Of a stretch of DNA of 64,000 nt, positions 56,048-64,000 are shown in pieces. Each line of letters begins with the position of its first letter. The first letter of the stretch is position 1. The notes below the pieces were generated by a model that worked only from the letters and a program-made list of their open reading frames with translations, searched no databases and was not told the DNA's origin. The stretch comes from Roseobacter sp. (GTDB taxonomy: Bacteria > Pseudomonadota > Alphaproteobacteria > Rhodobacterales > Rhodobacteraceae), in NCBI GenBank assembly GCA_002731875.1, contig PCCY01000028.1:62001-126000 (forward strand), given 5' to 3'. Position numbers and translations under genes: made by a program.

Positions 56048-58185
56048 TAGTGTGCCCCCCCGCTCATCGTCATCCAGGTCACAAGAACCGCGATGCCGAT
56101 CACCATCGCGAAGGCGTAGGTAAAGATATATCCAGATTGCGCCCGTCCAGCGAGCCGGGTGAGAAAGGGGATGATCCCCATGGCGACACCGTTGAGAGTG
56201 CCATCAATGGCATCTCCGTCGCCACGCTTCCATAAGAAGCGGCCGATCATAAACGCCGGTCTTACGAAGATGACGTTATAGATTTCGTCAAAGTACCATT
56301 TGTTGAGGAAGAACAGATACAGTGGCCGCTGGTTCGCCGCCAAGCGTCCAGGCACGGTCGGGTTCCAGATATAGAACCAGAGCGCAAGGACCAGACCAGC
56401 AAGCATCGCGAAGAACGGACTGACCTTGACCCAGACCGGGGATGCGTGGGCTTCTTCCAACACGGTGTTGTTCGGGCCGAAATACAAGGCACCTTCACCC
56501 GGTGCCCCGGCAAATACCGGACCATGCGCGGATTCGGCGGCACCGTCAGCTAGCCCGGCTTCGCCATGCGTTTCGTCGCCAGTCGCGCTATCGCCGACCG
56601 CCGGCGTGGCGCTTTCAGCGCCTTCGACATGGGCTTCGCCTCCGGCAGCGGCCTGTGCCATCGGAATGCCGTAGAAGTCAGCGACCTCTTCGGCATGGCC
56701 GAAAAAGCTGCCGTACCAGAGCATGCCGGCAAAGACCGCGCCAAGGCTCAGCGCTCCGAGCGGGATCAGCATGACCATCGGGCTTTCGTGCGCGTGGTCA
56801 TGTGTATGCTTGTCCCCGCGCGCTGTGCCGAAGAACGTCAGGAACATCAGACGCCAGCTATAAAAACTCGTCATCGCAGCGGCCAGAACCAACATCCAGA
56901 AACCGTACATCGACCCGCCGCCATAGGCGCTTTCGATAATCGCGTCTTTGGATAGGAAGCCCGCAAAGCCGATATAGGTCAGCGGGATACCAACCCCGGT
57001 GATCGCGAGCGTCCCGATCATCATCGCCCAGAACGTATAAGGGATCTTTTTGCGCAGACCGCCATAGTTGCGCATGTCCTGCTCGTGGTGCATCGCATGG
57101 ATAACCGACCCGGCCCCAAGGAACAGCAGCGCCTTGAAGAACGCATGGGTCAACAGGTGGAACATCGCGGCCGAGTACATGCCGACGCCAACCGCAACGA
57201 ACATATACCCAAGCTGCGACATGGTCGAATACGCGATGACGCGCTTGATGTCGTTTTGAACCAGGCCGATCGTGGCGGCAACAAACGCAGTGCTTGCCCC
57301 GATAAAAGTGACGAACATCATCGCTTGCGGCGCGACCTCCATCAGCGGCGACATGCGGCTGACCAGGAACACACCGGCGGTTACCATCGTCGCGGCGTGG
57401 ATCAGCGCTGACACGGGTGTGGGACCTTCCATCGCATCAGGCAGCCATGTGTGCAGGAACAGCTGCGCCGATTTGCCCATCGCGCCCACAAAAAGCAAAA
57501 TAGCAATCAAGTTGGCCGCGTTCCAATCGGTCCAAAGGAACCGCAAGGACGTATCAGCCAACTCTGGCGTCGCGGCGAAAATATCGTCGAACCGGATCGA
57601 ATCCGTCAGATAGAACAGCCCGAAAATGCCAAGAGCAAACCCAAAGTCGCCGACCCGGTTAACCACAAACGCCTTGATCGCCGCCGCATTGGCAGACGGC
57701 TTTTTATAGTAGAACCCGATCAAAAGATACGACGCGACGCCGACGCCTTCCCAGCCAAAGAACATCTGCACCAGATTATCGGCGGTAACCAGCATCAGCA
57801 TCGCAAAGGTAAAGAACGAAAGATATGCGAAGAAACGGGCGCGGTAAGGTTCGCTGTCAGAGAAGTTTTCGTCATGCGCCATGTAACCGAAAGAATACAG
57901 ATGCACGAGGCTGGAGACGGTCGTGATGACGATCAACATGATCGCCGTCAAACGGTCCATGCGGATCGCCCAATCGGTGGATAGGCTGCCGCTTTCGATC
58001 CAGCGCAGGATTTGAATGTGCTCGGTCACGCCGTCAAATCGGAAAAAGACGACCCAGCTTAGCAGGGCCGCCAGAAACAACAGCCCGGTCGTTATCCACT
58101 GGCCCGTTGTTTCGCCGATCAGCTTCCAGCCGAAACCACAGATCAATGCGCCAACCAATGGCGCGAAAAGAATGATCGTTTCCAT
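56047..58185 (-). CDS. nuoL: NADH-quinone oxidoreductase subunit L
   Basis: Distal proton-pumping subunit with the long lateral helix; 712 residues against about 613 in E. coli. Signature [21 protein letters not shown] (split) near residue 235 and [15 protein letters not shown] near 310. The extra length includes an Ala/Gly/Glu/His-rich low-complexity insert at about 505-565 ([16 protein letters not shown] and onwards) between membrane helices, followed by a normal C-terminal helix. Confidence 0.96.
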   Translation of the reverse strand: METIILFAPLVGALICGFGWKLIGETTGQWITTGLLFLAALLSWVVFFRFDGVTEHIQILRWIESGSLSTDWAIRMDRLTAIMLIVITTVSSLVHLYSFGYMAHDENFSDSEPYRARFFAYLSFFTFAMLMLVTADNLVQMFFGWEGVGVASYLLIGFYYKKPSANAAAIKAFVVNRVGDFGFALGIFGLFYLTDSIRFDDIFAATPELADTSLRFLWTDWNAANLIAILLFVGAMGKSAQLFLHTWLPDAMEGPTPVSALIHAATMVTAGVFLVSRMSPLMEVAPQAMMFVTFIGASTAFVAATIGLVQNDIKRVIAYSTMSQLGYMFVAVGVGMYSAAMFHLLTHAFFKALLFLGAGSVIHAMHHEQDMRNYGGLRKKIPYTFWAMMIGTLAITGVGIPLTYIGFAGFLSKDAIIESAYGGGSMYGFWMLVLAAAMTSFYSWRLMFLTFFGTARGDKHTHDHAHESPMVMLIPLGALSLGAVFAGMLWYGSFFGHAEEVADFYGIPMAQAAAGGEAHVEGAESATPAVGDSATGDETHGEAGLADGAAESAHGPVFAGAPGEGALYFGPNNTVLEEAHASPVWVKVSPFFAMLAGLVLALWFYIWNPTVPGRLAANQRPLYLFFLNKWYFDEIYNVIFVRPAFMIGRFLWKRGDGDAIDGTLNGVAMGIIPFLTRLAGRAQSGYIFTYAFAMVIGIAVLVTWMTMSGGAH

Positions 58186-58189
58186 GATC

Positions 58190-58495
58190 CTAGCCCTTCA
58201 TCACGTTGACATCTTCAACCGCGATCGTGCCTCGATTGCGGAAGAAGCAGACCAGAATGGCCAGACCAATTGCAGCCTCGGCGGCGGCCACGGTAAGGAC
58301 GAAAAGCGTAAAAACCTGCCCCACCAAATCGCCCAGATAATACGAGAACGCGACAAAGTTGATGTTCACCGCCAAGAGCATCAGTTCAACGGACATCAGC
58401 ATGATGATGATGTTCTTGCGGTTCAGGAAAAGCCCGAAAATGCCTATGACGAATAGCGTCGCCGCCACCGTCAGGTAATGTTCAATTCCGATCAT
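58190..58495 (-). CDS. nuoK: NADH-quinone oxidoreductase subunit K
   Basis: Small complex I membrane subunit of 101 residues with three helices. The conserved glutamates are in [15 protein letters not shown] (Glu37 region) and [11 protein letters not shown]. Normal length. It is separated from nuoJ by 180 bases that hold a 24-residue ORF. Confidence 0.96.
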   Translation of the reverse strand: MIGIEHYLTVAATLFVIGIFGLFLNRKNIIIMLMSVELMLLAVNINFVAFSYYLGDLVGQVFTLFVLTVAAAEAAIGLAILVCFFRNRGTIAVEDVNVMKG

Positions 58496-58573
58496 GTCGT
58501 CCCTCGGTTCTTTCTTGCCCGTTCCGGGCGTTCTTAAGTCATTGATGCGGCGAGGATCACCCGCCCGGTACCG

Positions 58574-58648
58574 TCATCCGAAGATATTGTAGCCGCCCAA
58601 GACGACAATCAGCACGACAATCAATACAACAATGGTAGTTCTTGACAT
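58574..58648 (-). CDS. 24-residue single-helix membrane peptide between nuoJ and nuoK
   Basis: A short reading frame with its own ribosome binding site (AAGGATG, 6 bases before the ATG). The peptide begins MSRTTIVVLIVV, continues with LIVVLGG and ends YNIFG: a basic N terminus and a 12- to 14-residue run of Val/Ile/Leu that could span or insert in the membrane. It lies 27 bases after nuoJ and 78 before nuoK. It could be a small accessory subunit, or a leader-type ORF that couples translation of nuoK. Not recognised as a known family. Confidence 0.5.
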   Translation of the reverse strand: MSRTTIVVLIVVLIVVLGGYNIFG

Positions 58649-58675
58649 GGTTCACATCCTTGTTCGGACAGTGCC

Positions 58676-59278
58676 CTAAAGGCCCTGCCCAGGTTTCACA
58701 TCGTTCAGTTTCATAGCCAGCTTGGGGTCGCGCATCATCTGCGACACCACGTTCTGCCGCTTTACATCGACACGGTGGCGCAACGTCAAAACAATTGCCC
58801 CGATCATCGCTACCAGCAGGATCAATCCCGAAAGCTGGAACAGCAGGAAATATTGATCATACAGGATCATGCCCAAGGCAGCGGTGTTTTGCACCTCGTC
58901 CGTGACCACCTGTGTGCGCAGTGTTTCGGCGGCTACGTTTGCATCCCACGCACCAAAGGCCATTACGAACTGCATCAAGATGATCAGGCCGATTAACAGC
59001 GCCAACGGCATGTATCGCGCCATCTCGGCCTTGAGTTCGGCGAAATCCACATCAAGCATCATCACCACAAACAAGAACAGGACCGCAACGGCCCCGACAT
59101 AGACGATGATCAGCAACATCGCCACGAATTCGGCGTTCAGCATGACGAACAGGCCCGCCGCGCTGAGAAATGCCAGGATCAGCCAAAGTACCGAATGCAC
59201 AGGGTTACGGCTGATAACGGTGAAAAGCCCTCCGGTGATCACGCTGATCGCGAAGAGGTAAAATGCGAAAACGCTCAT
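58676..59278 (-). CDS. nuoJ: NADH-quinone oxidoreductase subunit J
   Basis: 200-residue membrane subunit of complex I with five helices and the conserved [28 protein letters not shown] (split) near residue 50. A C-terminal cytoplasmic tail ends GQGL. Its start overlaps the stop of the carboxymuconolactone-decarboxylase-like gene (ATGA). Confidence 0.96.
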   Translation of the reverse strand: MSVFAFYLFAISVITGGLFTVISRNPVHSVLWLILAFLSAAGLFVMLNAEFVAMLLIIVYVGAVAVLFLFVVMMLDVDFAELKAEMARYMPLALLIGLIILMQFVMAFGAWDANVAAETLRTQVVTDEVQNTAALGMILYDQYFLLFQLSGLILLVAMIGAIVLTLRHRVDVKRQNVVSQMMRDPKLAMKLNDVKPGQGL

Positions 59279-59676
59279 GCGTCACCTTCCTTGTCGTCCA
59301 AAACACCCTGCGCGATCTGCATTGCGCGGGTCATGGCGGGAATGCCGGCAAACACCGCCATCTGCCCTATTGTCTCGATCACTTGCTGCTTGTGCGCCCC
59401 GGCTTCGATCGCGTGGATGACCGACTGTTTCAGCGCAAGGTCATTCTGCGCGCCTTGCATGGTCAGCCCGGCAATCGTCAACAACAGCCGCGTCTTGGCG
59501 TCCAACCCGTTCGGGTTCATCGTATTGCCAAAAAACGTTTCCATCATGTCTTTGGGCATCTTGCCCATCATCGCCTCAAACCCCTTGGGCGAAAACGCAT
59601 CCATCGCCGGAAAGGACTTTGCCAGTTCCTGCATCTGCCGCATCATCTCTTCGAAAGGATTGCTCTTGTCGGTCAT
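59275..59676 (-). CDS. Carboxymuconolactone decarboxylase-like protein within the nuo operon
   Basis: 133 residues; Met-rich N terminus ([22 protein letters not shown]), then the CMD-fold core [37 protein letters not shown] (split) and [15 protein letters not shown]. Proteins of this type (AhpD-like) usually have a CxxC; here there is no cysteine at all, so a thiol redox role is excluded. It overlaps nuoI upstream and nuoJ downstream by 4 bases each, so it is made together with complex I. An assembly or stability role is possible; unproven. Confidence 0.8.
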   Translation of the reverse strand: MTDKSNPFEEMMRQMQELAKSFPAMDAFSPKGFEAMMGKMPKDMMETFFGNTMNPNGLDAKTRLLLTIAGLTMQGAQNDLALKQSVIHAIEAGAHKQQVIETIGQMAVFAGIPAMTRAMQIAQGVLDDKEGDA

Positions 59677-60167
59677 CGGTACGGCGCGTCCAATTCGAGG
59701 TTGCGTGCAATCTCGGCTTCCCAGCGTTCGCCGTTATCCAACAGCTTGGCCTTGTCATAAAACAGCTCTTCGCGGGTCTCGGTCGAAAATTCAAAGTTCG
59801 GACCTTCGACAATCGCATCGACCGGGCAGGCTTCCTGACAGAAACCGCAGTAAATGCATTTGGTCATGTCGATGTCATAGCGCGTGGTACGGCGGCTGCC
59901 GTCATCACGCGGTTCCGCGTCAATCGTGATCGCCTGCGCCGGGCAGATCGCCTCGCACAGTTTGCACGCAATGCAGCGTTCTTCGCCGTTGGGGTAACGA
60001 CGAAGCGCATGTTCACCGCGAAAACGCGGGGACAGCGGGCCCTTTTCGTGCGGATAGTTGATCGTAGCCTTGGGCTTGAACATGTATTTAATGCCCAGCT
60101 TCAAGCCATGATAGAAATCCTGTAACAGGAAATATTTCGCGTGACGGGTATAGTCGATGCCAGCCAT
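59673..60167 (-). CDS. nuoI: NADH-quinone oxidoreductase subunit I
   Basis: Peripheral-arm Fe-S subunit of complex I; 164 residues with two [4Fe-4S] motifs, [12 protein letters not shown] near residue 61 and [12 protein letters not shown] near 103. It passes electrons toward the quinone site. One base separates it from nuoH. Confidence 0.97.
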   Translation of the reverse strand: MAGIDYTRHAKYFLLQDFYHGLKLGIKYMFKPKATINYPHEKGPLSPRFRGEHALRRYPNGEERCIACKLCEAICPAQAITIDAEPRDDGSRRTTRYDIDMTKCIYCGFCQEACPVDAIVEGPNFEFSTETREELFYDKAKLLDNGERWEAEIARNLELDAPYR

Positions 60168-60168
60168 A

Positions 60169-61209
60169 TCAGCCCCCTACTGTCCATCGGGCATAGATGC
60201 CCCAGAACCAATCGAATTTTGCAGCGAACGCCACGAAGACAACCCAGAACAGGCTGAATGGCAGGAATACTTTCCAACCCAGACGCATCAGTTGGTCATA
60301 GCGGTACCGCGGTGTGATCGCCTTGACCAACGAGAAGAAGAAGAACACCAGCCCGATCTTTGCCACCATCCAGAAGATACCGTCAGGCAGACCAGGAATG
60401 GGCGACAGCCAACCGCCGAAGAACATCAGCGAAATCAGGGCACACATCAGAACCACGGCGACAAGTTCACCGATCATGAACAGCAAGAACGGCGTCGACG
60501 AATATTCGACCTGATAACCGGCAACCAGTTCCGATTCCGCTTCGGGCAGGTCAAACGGCGGGCGGTTTGTTTCGGCCAGTGCCGAGATAAAGAACAGGAT
60601 CAGCATCGGGAAATGCGGCAACCAATACCAATTCAACAGCCCCAGATCACCGCTTTGCGATCTGACGATATCACCGAAGTTCAACGAACCCGAACTGATG
60701 ACGACGCCGATGATGATCAGGCCAATGGATACCTCGTAAGAAATCATCTGGGCGGCAGAGCGCAGCGAGCCCAGGAACGGATATTTCGAGTTTGATGCCC
60801 ATCCGCCCATGATCACCCCGTATACTTCGAGCGAGGAAATCGCGAAGACGTACAGAATGGCGACATTGATATTCGAGAGGACCCAACCGTCGTTGAAGGG
60901 GATAACGGCCCATGCGACCAGCGCCATGACCAGCGTCACCATAGGGGCCATAAAGAACACCGACCGGTCAGCACCGGCTGGAACGACGACTTCTTTGACG
61001 ATGTATTTCGCAAAATCCGCGAAAGACTGGAGCAGACCGTAGATACCGACAACGTTCGGCCCGCGCCGCAACTGCACCGAAGCCCATATCTTGCGGTCGG
61101 CGTACATCAGGAAGGCGAGTGCAAGAAGCAGGGGAATCACAACCAGGAAAATCTGACCTATGATCAGCAAAATCGTCCCCAGCGTGGTGTTGAAAAAGAA
61201 GTCAGCCAT
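60169..61209 (-). CDS. nuoH: NADH-quinone oxidoreductase subunit H
   Basis: Membrane subunit near the quinone chamber, 346 residues with eight helices. Signatures are [21 protein letters not shown] near residue 48 (split) and [20 protein letters not shown] (split) near 210. Confidence 0.97.
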   Translation of the reverse strand: MADFFFNTTLGTILLIIGQIFLVVIPLLLALAFLMYADRKIWASVQLRRGPNVVGIYGLLQSFADFAKYIVKEVVVPAGADRSVFFMAPMVTLVMALVAWAVIPFNDGWVLSNINVAILYVFAISSLEVYGVIMGGWASNSKYPFLGSLRSAAQMISYEVSIGLIIIGVVISSGSLNFGDIVRSQSGDLGLLNWYWLPHFPMLILFFISALAETNRPPFDLPEAESELVAGYQVEYSSTPFLLFMIGELVAVVLMCALISLMFFGGWLSPIPGLPDGIFWMVAKIGLVFFFFSLVKAITPRYRYDQLMRLGWKVFLPFSLFWVVFVAFAAKFDWFWGIYARWTVGG

Positions 61210-61215
61210 AGGTCC

Positions 61216-61599
61216 TCACACCGTCGGAATGCCTTTTTCCGTACAGTTCTGCACGGTTACTTCGGCATCTATTGTCTTCAAGCCCGCAGGCAGGCTCGGC
61301 GAGATGGTGTAAACAGCATCTGCACGCCAGACACCACCCTCGATCTCAACATTTGTACGCACATGGCGGGCAAATCCAAAGCCCCGGATCAAAGTATAAC
61401 GTGCCGCTGCACATTCGGCATATTGCGCGACATTTTCAGCCGACTGCGCCTTGGTCATCGCAACGTTGAACTGAACCAGATCCCCGTCCAGCAGCTTGGT
61501 TTCTATACCTTGGTATTCGGGAATAAAGTCTTCGGCCATAGGAGCCTGCGCATCGCAGGCCGCTATGATCAAAGGCAATATCATCCCCAAAATCCTCAC
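61216..61599 (-). CDS. Small lipoprotein encoded between nuoG and nuoH
   Basis: 127 residues from a GTG at 61599 that overlaps the nuoG stop (GTGA). This start gives a proper lipoprotein signal: [15 protein letters not shown], with Cys15 as lipidation site; the ATG at 61584 would leave the signal too short. The mature part has a mixed alpha/beta pattern with three further Cys (in AECAAAR and VQNCTEK among them) and ends beta-rich. Family not recognised. It follows nuoG without a gap, hinting at a membrane link to complex I. Confidence 0.7.
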   Translation of the reverse strand: MRILGMILPLIIAACDAQAPMAEDFIPEYQGIETKLLDGDLVQFNVAMTKAQSAENVAQYAECAAARYTLIRGFGFARHVRTNVEIEGGVWRADAVYTISPSLPAGLKTIDAEVTVQNCTEKGIPTV

Positions 61600-63611
61600 T
61601 CCGCCGCCATTGGTCTTTCGCGGCGGGCTTTGGCATTCGCCGATAGCTCTGCCATCAACTGACTGGCGCGGGCAATAGGGTTCGACAGGTAGAAATCGGC
61701 AACCGCGTAGCGTAATGCACCGTCTTGCAGCGTCCCTCGGGCCGTGGCTTGCCATTCGTTTTGGGGCACCTGATCGATATCACCCAGATGGGGCACCTTG
61801 GCCACCAACGTCTTTCGCAAGACTGCCAGCGAATCAAATGGCAACGTCGCCTCCAGCTCGGCGCTGAGCGCCCGCAGGATCGCCCAGTTTTCCTTGGCCT
61901 GACCCGGGGCAAAGCTCGCGCGGGCCGCAAGCTGTGGACGTCCTTCGGTGTTGACGAACAGCCCGGCTTCCTCTGTATAGGCGGCACCCGGCAAGATGAT
62001 ATCGGCGCGATGAGCACCCCGGTCACCATGCGACCCCTGGTAGATTACAAACGGCCCCGGGGGAATGTCGCCTTCGTCAGCGCCAAGGTTATACACCACA
62101 TCCGCGCTGACCACGTCGGCGACACCGCCGTCAGCCGTCGCGCCGATGTCCATTGCTCCGACGCGCGACGCAGCGGTATGCAGCACAAGCAGGCCGGATT
62201 TTGTGCTGTCGGCAAGCGCCATCGCTGCAGCCAGTATCGCGTCACCGTCGCTTCGCGCCAAGGCACCCATACCGATGATGATAACGGAATTCTTGGCGGC
62301 AACCTCGCTGTGATCACGGTCCAGCAAATCGTTCAGCACCGATGGATTGTCGCTGATGTGCATCGTGTCATAGGTCAGGTCGGCTTTGGGACCGACGACA
62401 CCCACCCCTGCGCCACGCAGCCAGGCCTTGCGGATACGCGCGTTCAATACCGGTGCCTCAACGGCGGGGTTGGTACCGATCAACATGATCGCTTCGGCTG
62501 TATCAATATCTTCGATGCGCGCCGTTCCGACATACCCGGACCGGTTGCCCGCAGGCAGCTTGGCCCCGTCAGTGCGGCATTCAACGACGCCTCCCTGCCC
62601 TTCAATCAGCTGTTTCAATGCAAATGCCGCTTCGACGGACACAAGGTCACCGATCAGCCCGGCAACTTTCTTGCCCTTCATCGCCGCGGCCGCCGCCGCG
62701 AGCGCTTCGGGCCAGTCCGCTTTGCGCAGCTTGCCGTTTTCACGAATATAGGGCGTGTCCAGACGCTGGCGGCGCAAACCGTCCCAGACGAAACGCGTCT
62801 TATCGGAAATCCATTCCTCATTCACGCCATCATGGTTGCGCGGCAAGAAGCGCATGACCTCGCGCCCTTTGGTATCGACGCGAACATTCGACCCGAGCGC
62901 GTCCATGACATCAATGGATTCAGTCTTGGTCAGCTCCCAAGGGCGGGCGGTAAATGCGTAGGGCTTTGATACCAATGCACCCACCGGGCATAGATCAATA
63001 ATGTTGCCCTGGAGATTGGAATCGAGCGTTTCGCCGAGATAGGCGGTAATTTCGGCATCTTCTCCACGGCCGGTCTGGCCCATCTGGTGAATGCCCGCGA
63101 CCTCGGTGGTGAAGCGTACGCAGCGGGTGCACGAAATGCAGCGCGTCATATGGGTTTCAACGAGCGGCCCAAGATCAAGATCTTCGGTCGCGCGTTTGGG
63201 TTCGCGGTAGCGGCTGAAATCGACGCCATAGGCCATCGCCTGATCCTGAAGGTCACACTCGCCGCCCTGATCGCAGATCGGGCAATCCAGCGGGTGGTTA
63301 ATCAGCAGGAATTCCATCACGCCCTCGCGGGCCTTTTTCACCATGGGCGAATTCGTCTTGACCACGGGCGGCTGGCCTTCGGGGCCGGGGCGCAAATCGC
63401 GCACCTGCATGGCGCAGGACGCCGCAGGCTTGGGCGGACCGCCCACGACCTCGACCAGACACATGCGACAGTTACCCGCAATCGACAGACGTTCGTGATA
63501 GCAAAAACGCGGAATTTCCACGCCGGCCTCTTCGCACGCCTGAATGAGCGTCATCGCCCCTTCGACTTCGATTTCCTTACCGTCGATGATGATCTTGCGG
63601 GTATCGCTCAT
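61596..63611 (-). CDS. nuoG: NADH-quinone oxidoreductase subunit G
   Basis: Largest Fe-S subunit of the peripheral arm; 671 residues, the shorter alphaproteobacterial/mitochondrial form. N-terminal [2Fe-2S] motif ([15 protein letters not shown], then CAMQ), the His-Cys3 cluster [18 protein letters not shown] near residue 107, and the next 4Fe-4S set [13 protein letters not shown] near 155, followed by a molybdopterin-oxidoreductase-like domain without Mo. The gene lies between DUF5333 and the lipoprotein. Confidence 0.96.
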   Translation of the reverse strand: MSDTRKIIIDGKEIEVEGAMTLIQACEEAGVEIPRFCYHERLSIAGNCRMCLVEVVGGPPKPAASCAMQVRDLRPGPEGQPPVVKTNSPMVKKAREGVMEFLLINHPLDCPICDQGGECDLQDQAMAYGVDFSRYREPKRATEDLDLGPLVETHMTRCISCTRCVRFTTEVAGIHQMGQTGRGEDAEITAYLGETLDSNLQGNIIDLCPVGALVSKPYAFTARPWELTKTESIDVMDALGSNVRVDTKGREVMRFLPRNHDGVNEEWISDKTRFVWDGLRRQRLDTPYIRENGKLRKADWPEALAAAAAAMKGKKVAGLIGDLVSVEAAFALKQLIEGQGGVVECRTDGAKLPAGNRSGYVGTARIEDIDTAEAIMLIGTNPAVEAPVLNARIRKAWLRGAGVGVVGPKADLTYDTMHISDNPSVLNDLLDRDHSEVAAKNSVIIIGMGALARSDGDAILAAAMALADSTKSGLLVLHTAASRVGAMDIGATADGGVADVVSADVVYNLGADEGDIPPGPFVIYQGSHGDRGAHRADIILPGAAYTEEAGLFVNTEGRPQLAARASFAPGQAKENWAILRALSAELEATLPFDSLAVLRKTLVAKVPHLGDIDQVPQNEWQATARGTLQDGALRYAVADFYLSNPIARASQLMAELSANAKARRERPMAAE

Positions 63612-63615
63612 ATGC

Positions 63616-64000
63616 TCATTTCGCTCTTAGTAACGAACCGATCCGGCTCGATTTTTGGATTTCTGCACGCCCAAGCGCACAATAGCTTTCTGGATCCGAA
63701 GTATCGACCCCATTCGCCTGTAAATATGCAGCACCGCGGGCTTTCATACGTGCTTTGTTGCTGTCGCTTTTCCGATACGCGTCAATTTCGGCATCGGAAT
63801 ATCCCAAAGACTTGGCTGTTTGCTTGACGTTGTTCAGATAACCCAGGGCGCGAAACATCCGGGCGGAAATATCCGGACATTCGTTGCGTATACGGTCCGC
63901 AATGCCAAGATCAAGCAGGGCATCATCCACCGCAGCCACCTCGTGCAGCGGTGGTTTCGCGGCGACCGGCCCGGCCAGCAACGCCACACTCGTAACAGCT
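63616..64000 (-). CDS. DUF5333 domain-containing protein (5' end outside the window)
   Basis: At least 127 residues; the frame is still open at the window edge, where it reads as a signal-peptide core ([14 protein letters not shown]) followed by [16 protein letters not shown] at 63987 is not convincing as start because it would cut the signal peptide. The helical body has two Cys (ECPDISARM and YCALGR). DUF5333 is a small exported family found in Rhodobacteraceae; function unknown. It directly precedes nuoG (gap 4 bases). Confidence 0.75.
   Translation of the reverse strand, partial: AVTSVALLAGPVAAKPPLHEVAAVDDALLDLGIADRIRNECPDISARMFRALGYLNNVKQTAKSLGYSDAEIDAYRKSDSNKARMKARGAAYLQANGVDTSDPESYCALGRAEIQKSSRIGSLLRAK

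Overview
The window is a gene-dense stretch of an alphaproteobacterial chromosome, most probably from the Roseobacter group of the Rhodobacteraceae. Pointers are the argC-ccmE-[phage-type lysis pair]-ccmF-ccmH layout, a fused IorAB-type indolepyruvate ferredoxin oxidoreductase, a nuo operon with extra small genes between subunits, a DUF5333 gene, a Hint-domain protein, Lin0512-family paralogues and high-GC codon use. No rRNA, tRNA, CRISPR array, insertion sequence or integrase was seen. Almost every gene looks intact; only the two edge genes are cut.

Layout. (1) 1-11600, minus strand: indolepyruvate oxidoreductase, acyltransferase, murI, argC, ccmE, an endolysin/holin pair like the unlinked lysis genes of gene transfer agents (GTA), ccmF, ccmH and an enoyl-CoA hydratase/isomerase. 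(2) 11846-20633: a divergent LysR regulator, purL, a CoxE/MoxR pair, an odd alpha/beta-hydrolase-like protein without the elbow serine, pyrC and pyrE. (3) 20792-31949: dnaB with a perfect DnaA box in its leader, two minus-strand lipid/hydrolase genes, then alr-mlaE-mlaF, a two-helix coiled-coil membrane protein, radA, cvpA and purF. (4) 32156-38601: a small PilP-like gene behind a structured leader, an SDR gene, surE-pcm-nlpD, and convergent tatABC with a DUF815 ATPase. (5) 38814-49599: accessory-type genes (WYL/YafY regulator, tandem Lin0512 genes with an ABC ATPase, Na+/solute symporter, catalytically altered SDR, Hint protein, SnoaL-like protein) followed by prfC, a glycosyltransferase and a DEAD-box helicase with a long disordered tail. 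(6) 49754-64000, minus strand: the distal nuo operon (nuoG, H, I, J, K, L, M, N) interleaved with a DUF5333 protein, a lipoprotein, a carboxymuconolactone-decarboxylase-like protein and a 24-residue membrane peptide, then birA, coaX and rnj.

Most genes are housekeeping: purine (purL, purF) and pyrimidine (pyrC, pyrE) synthesis, cell wall (murI, alr), cytochrome c maturation, Tat export, replication/repair (dnaB, radA), translation (prfC), RNA turnover (rnj, DEAD-box helicase) and respiratory complex I. The points most worth following up are a CtrA-type half-site (GTTAACCAT) in front of the lysis pair, the unannotated 24-residue ORF in the nuo operon, a leader with mutually exclusive hairpins before the 88-residue gene, the Lin0512 tandem, a LysR-type palindrome before the indolepyruvate oxidoreductase, and two proteins (17704-18681 and 42822-43601) that keep a fold signature but lack the usual catalytic residues. 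All functional calls rest on reading motifs and on knowledge of the families; no database search was possible.
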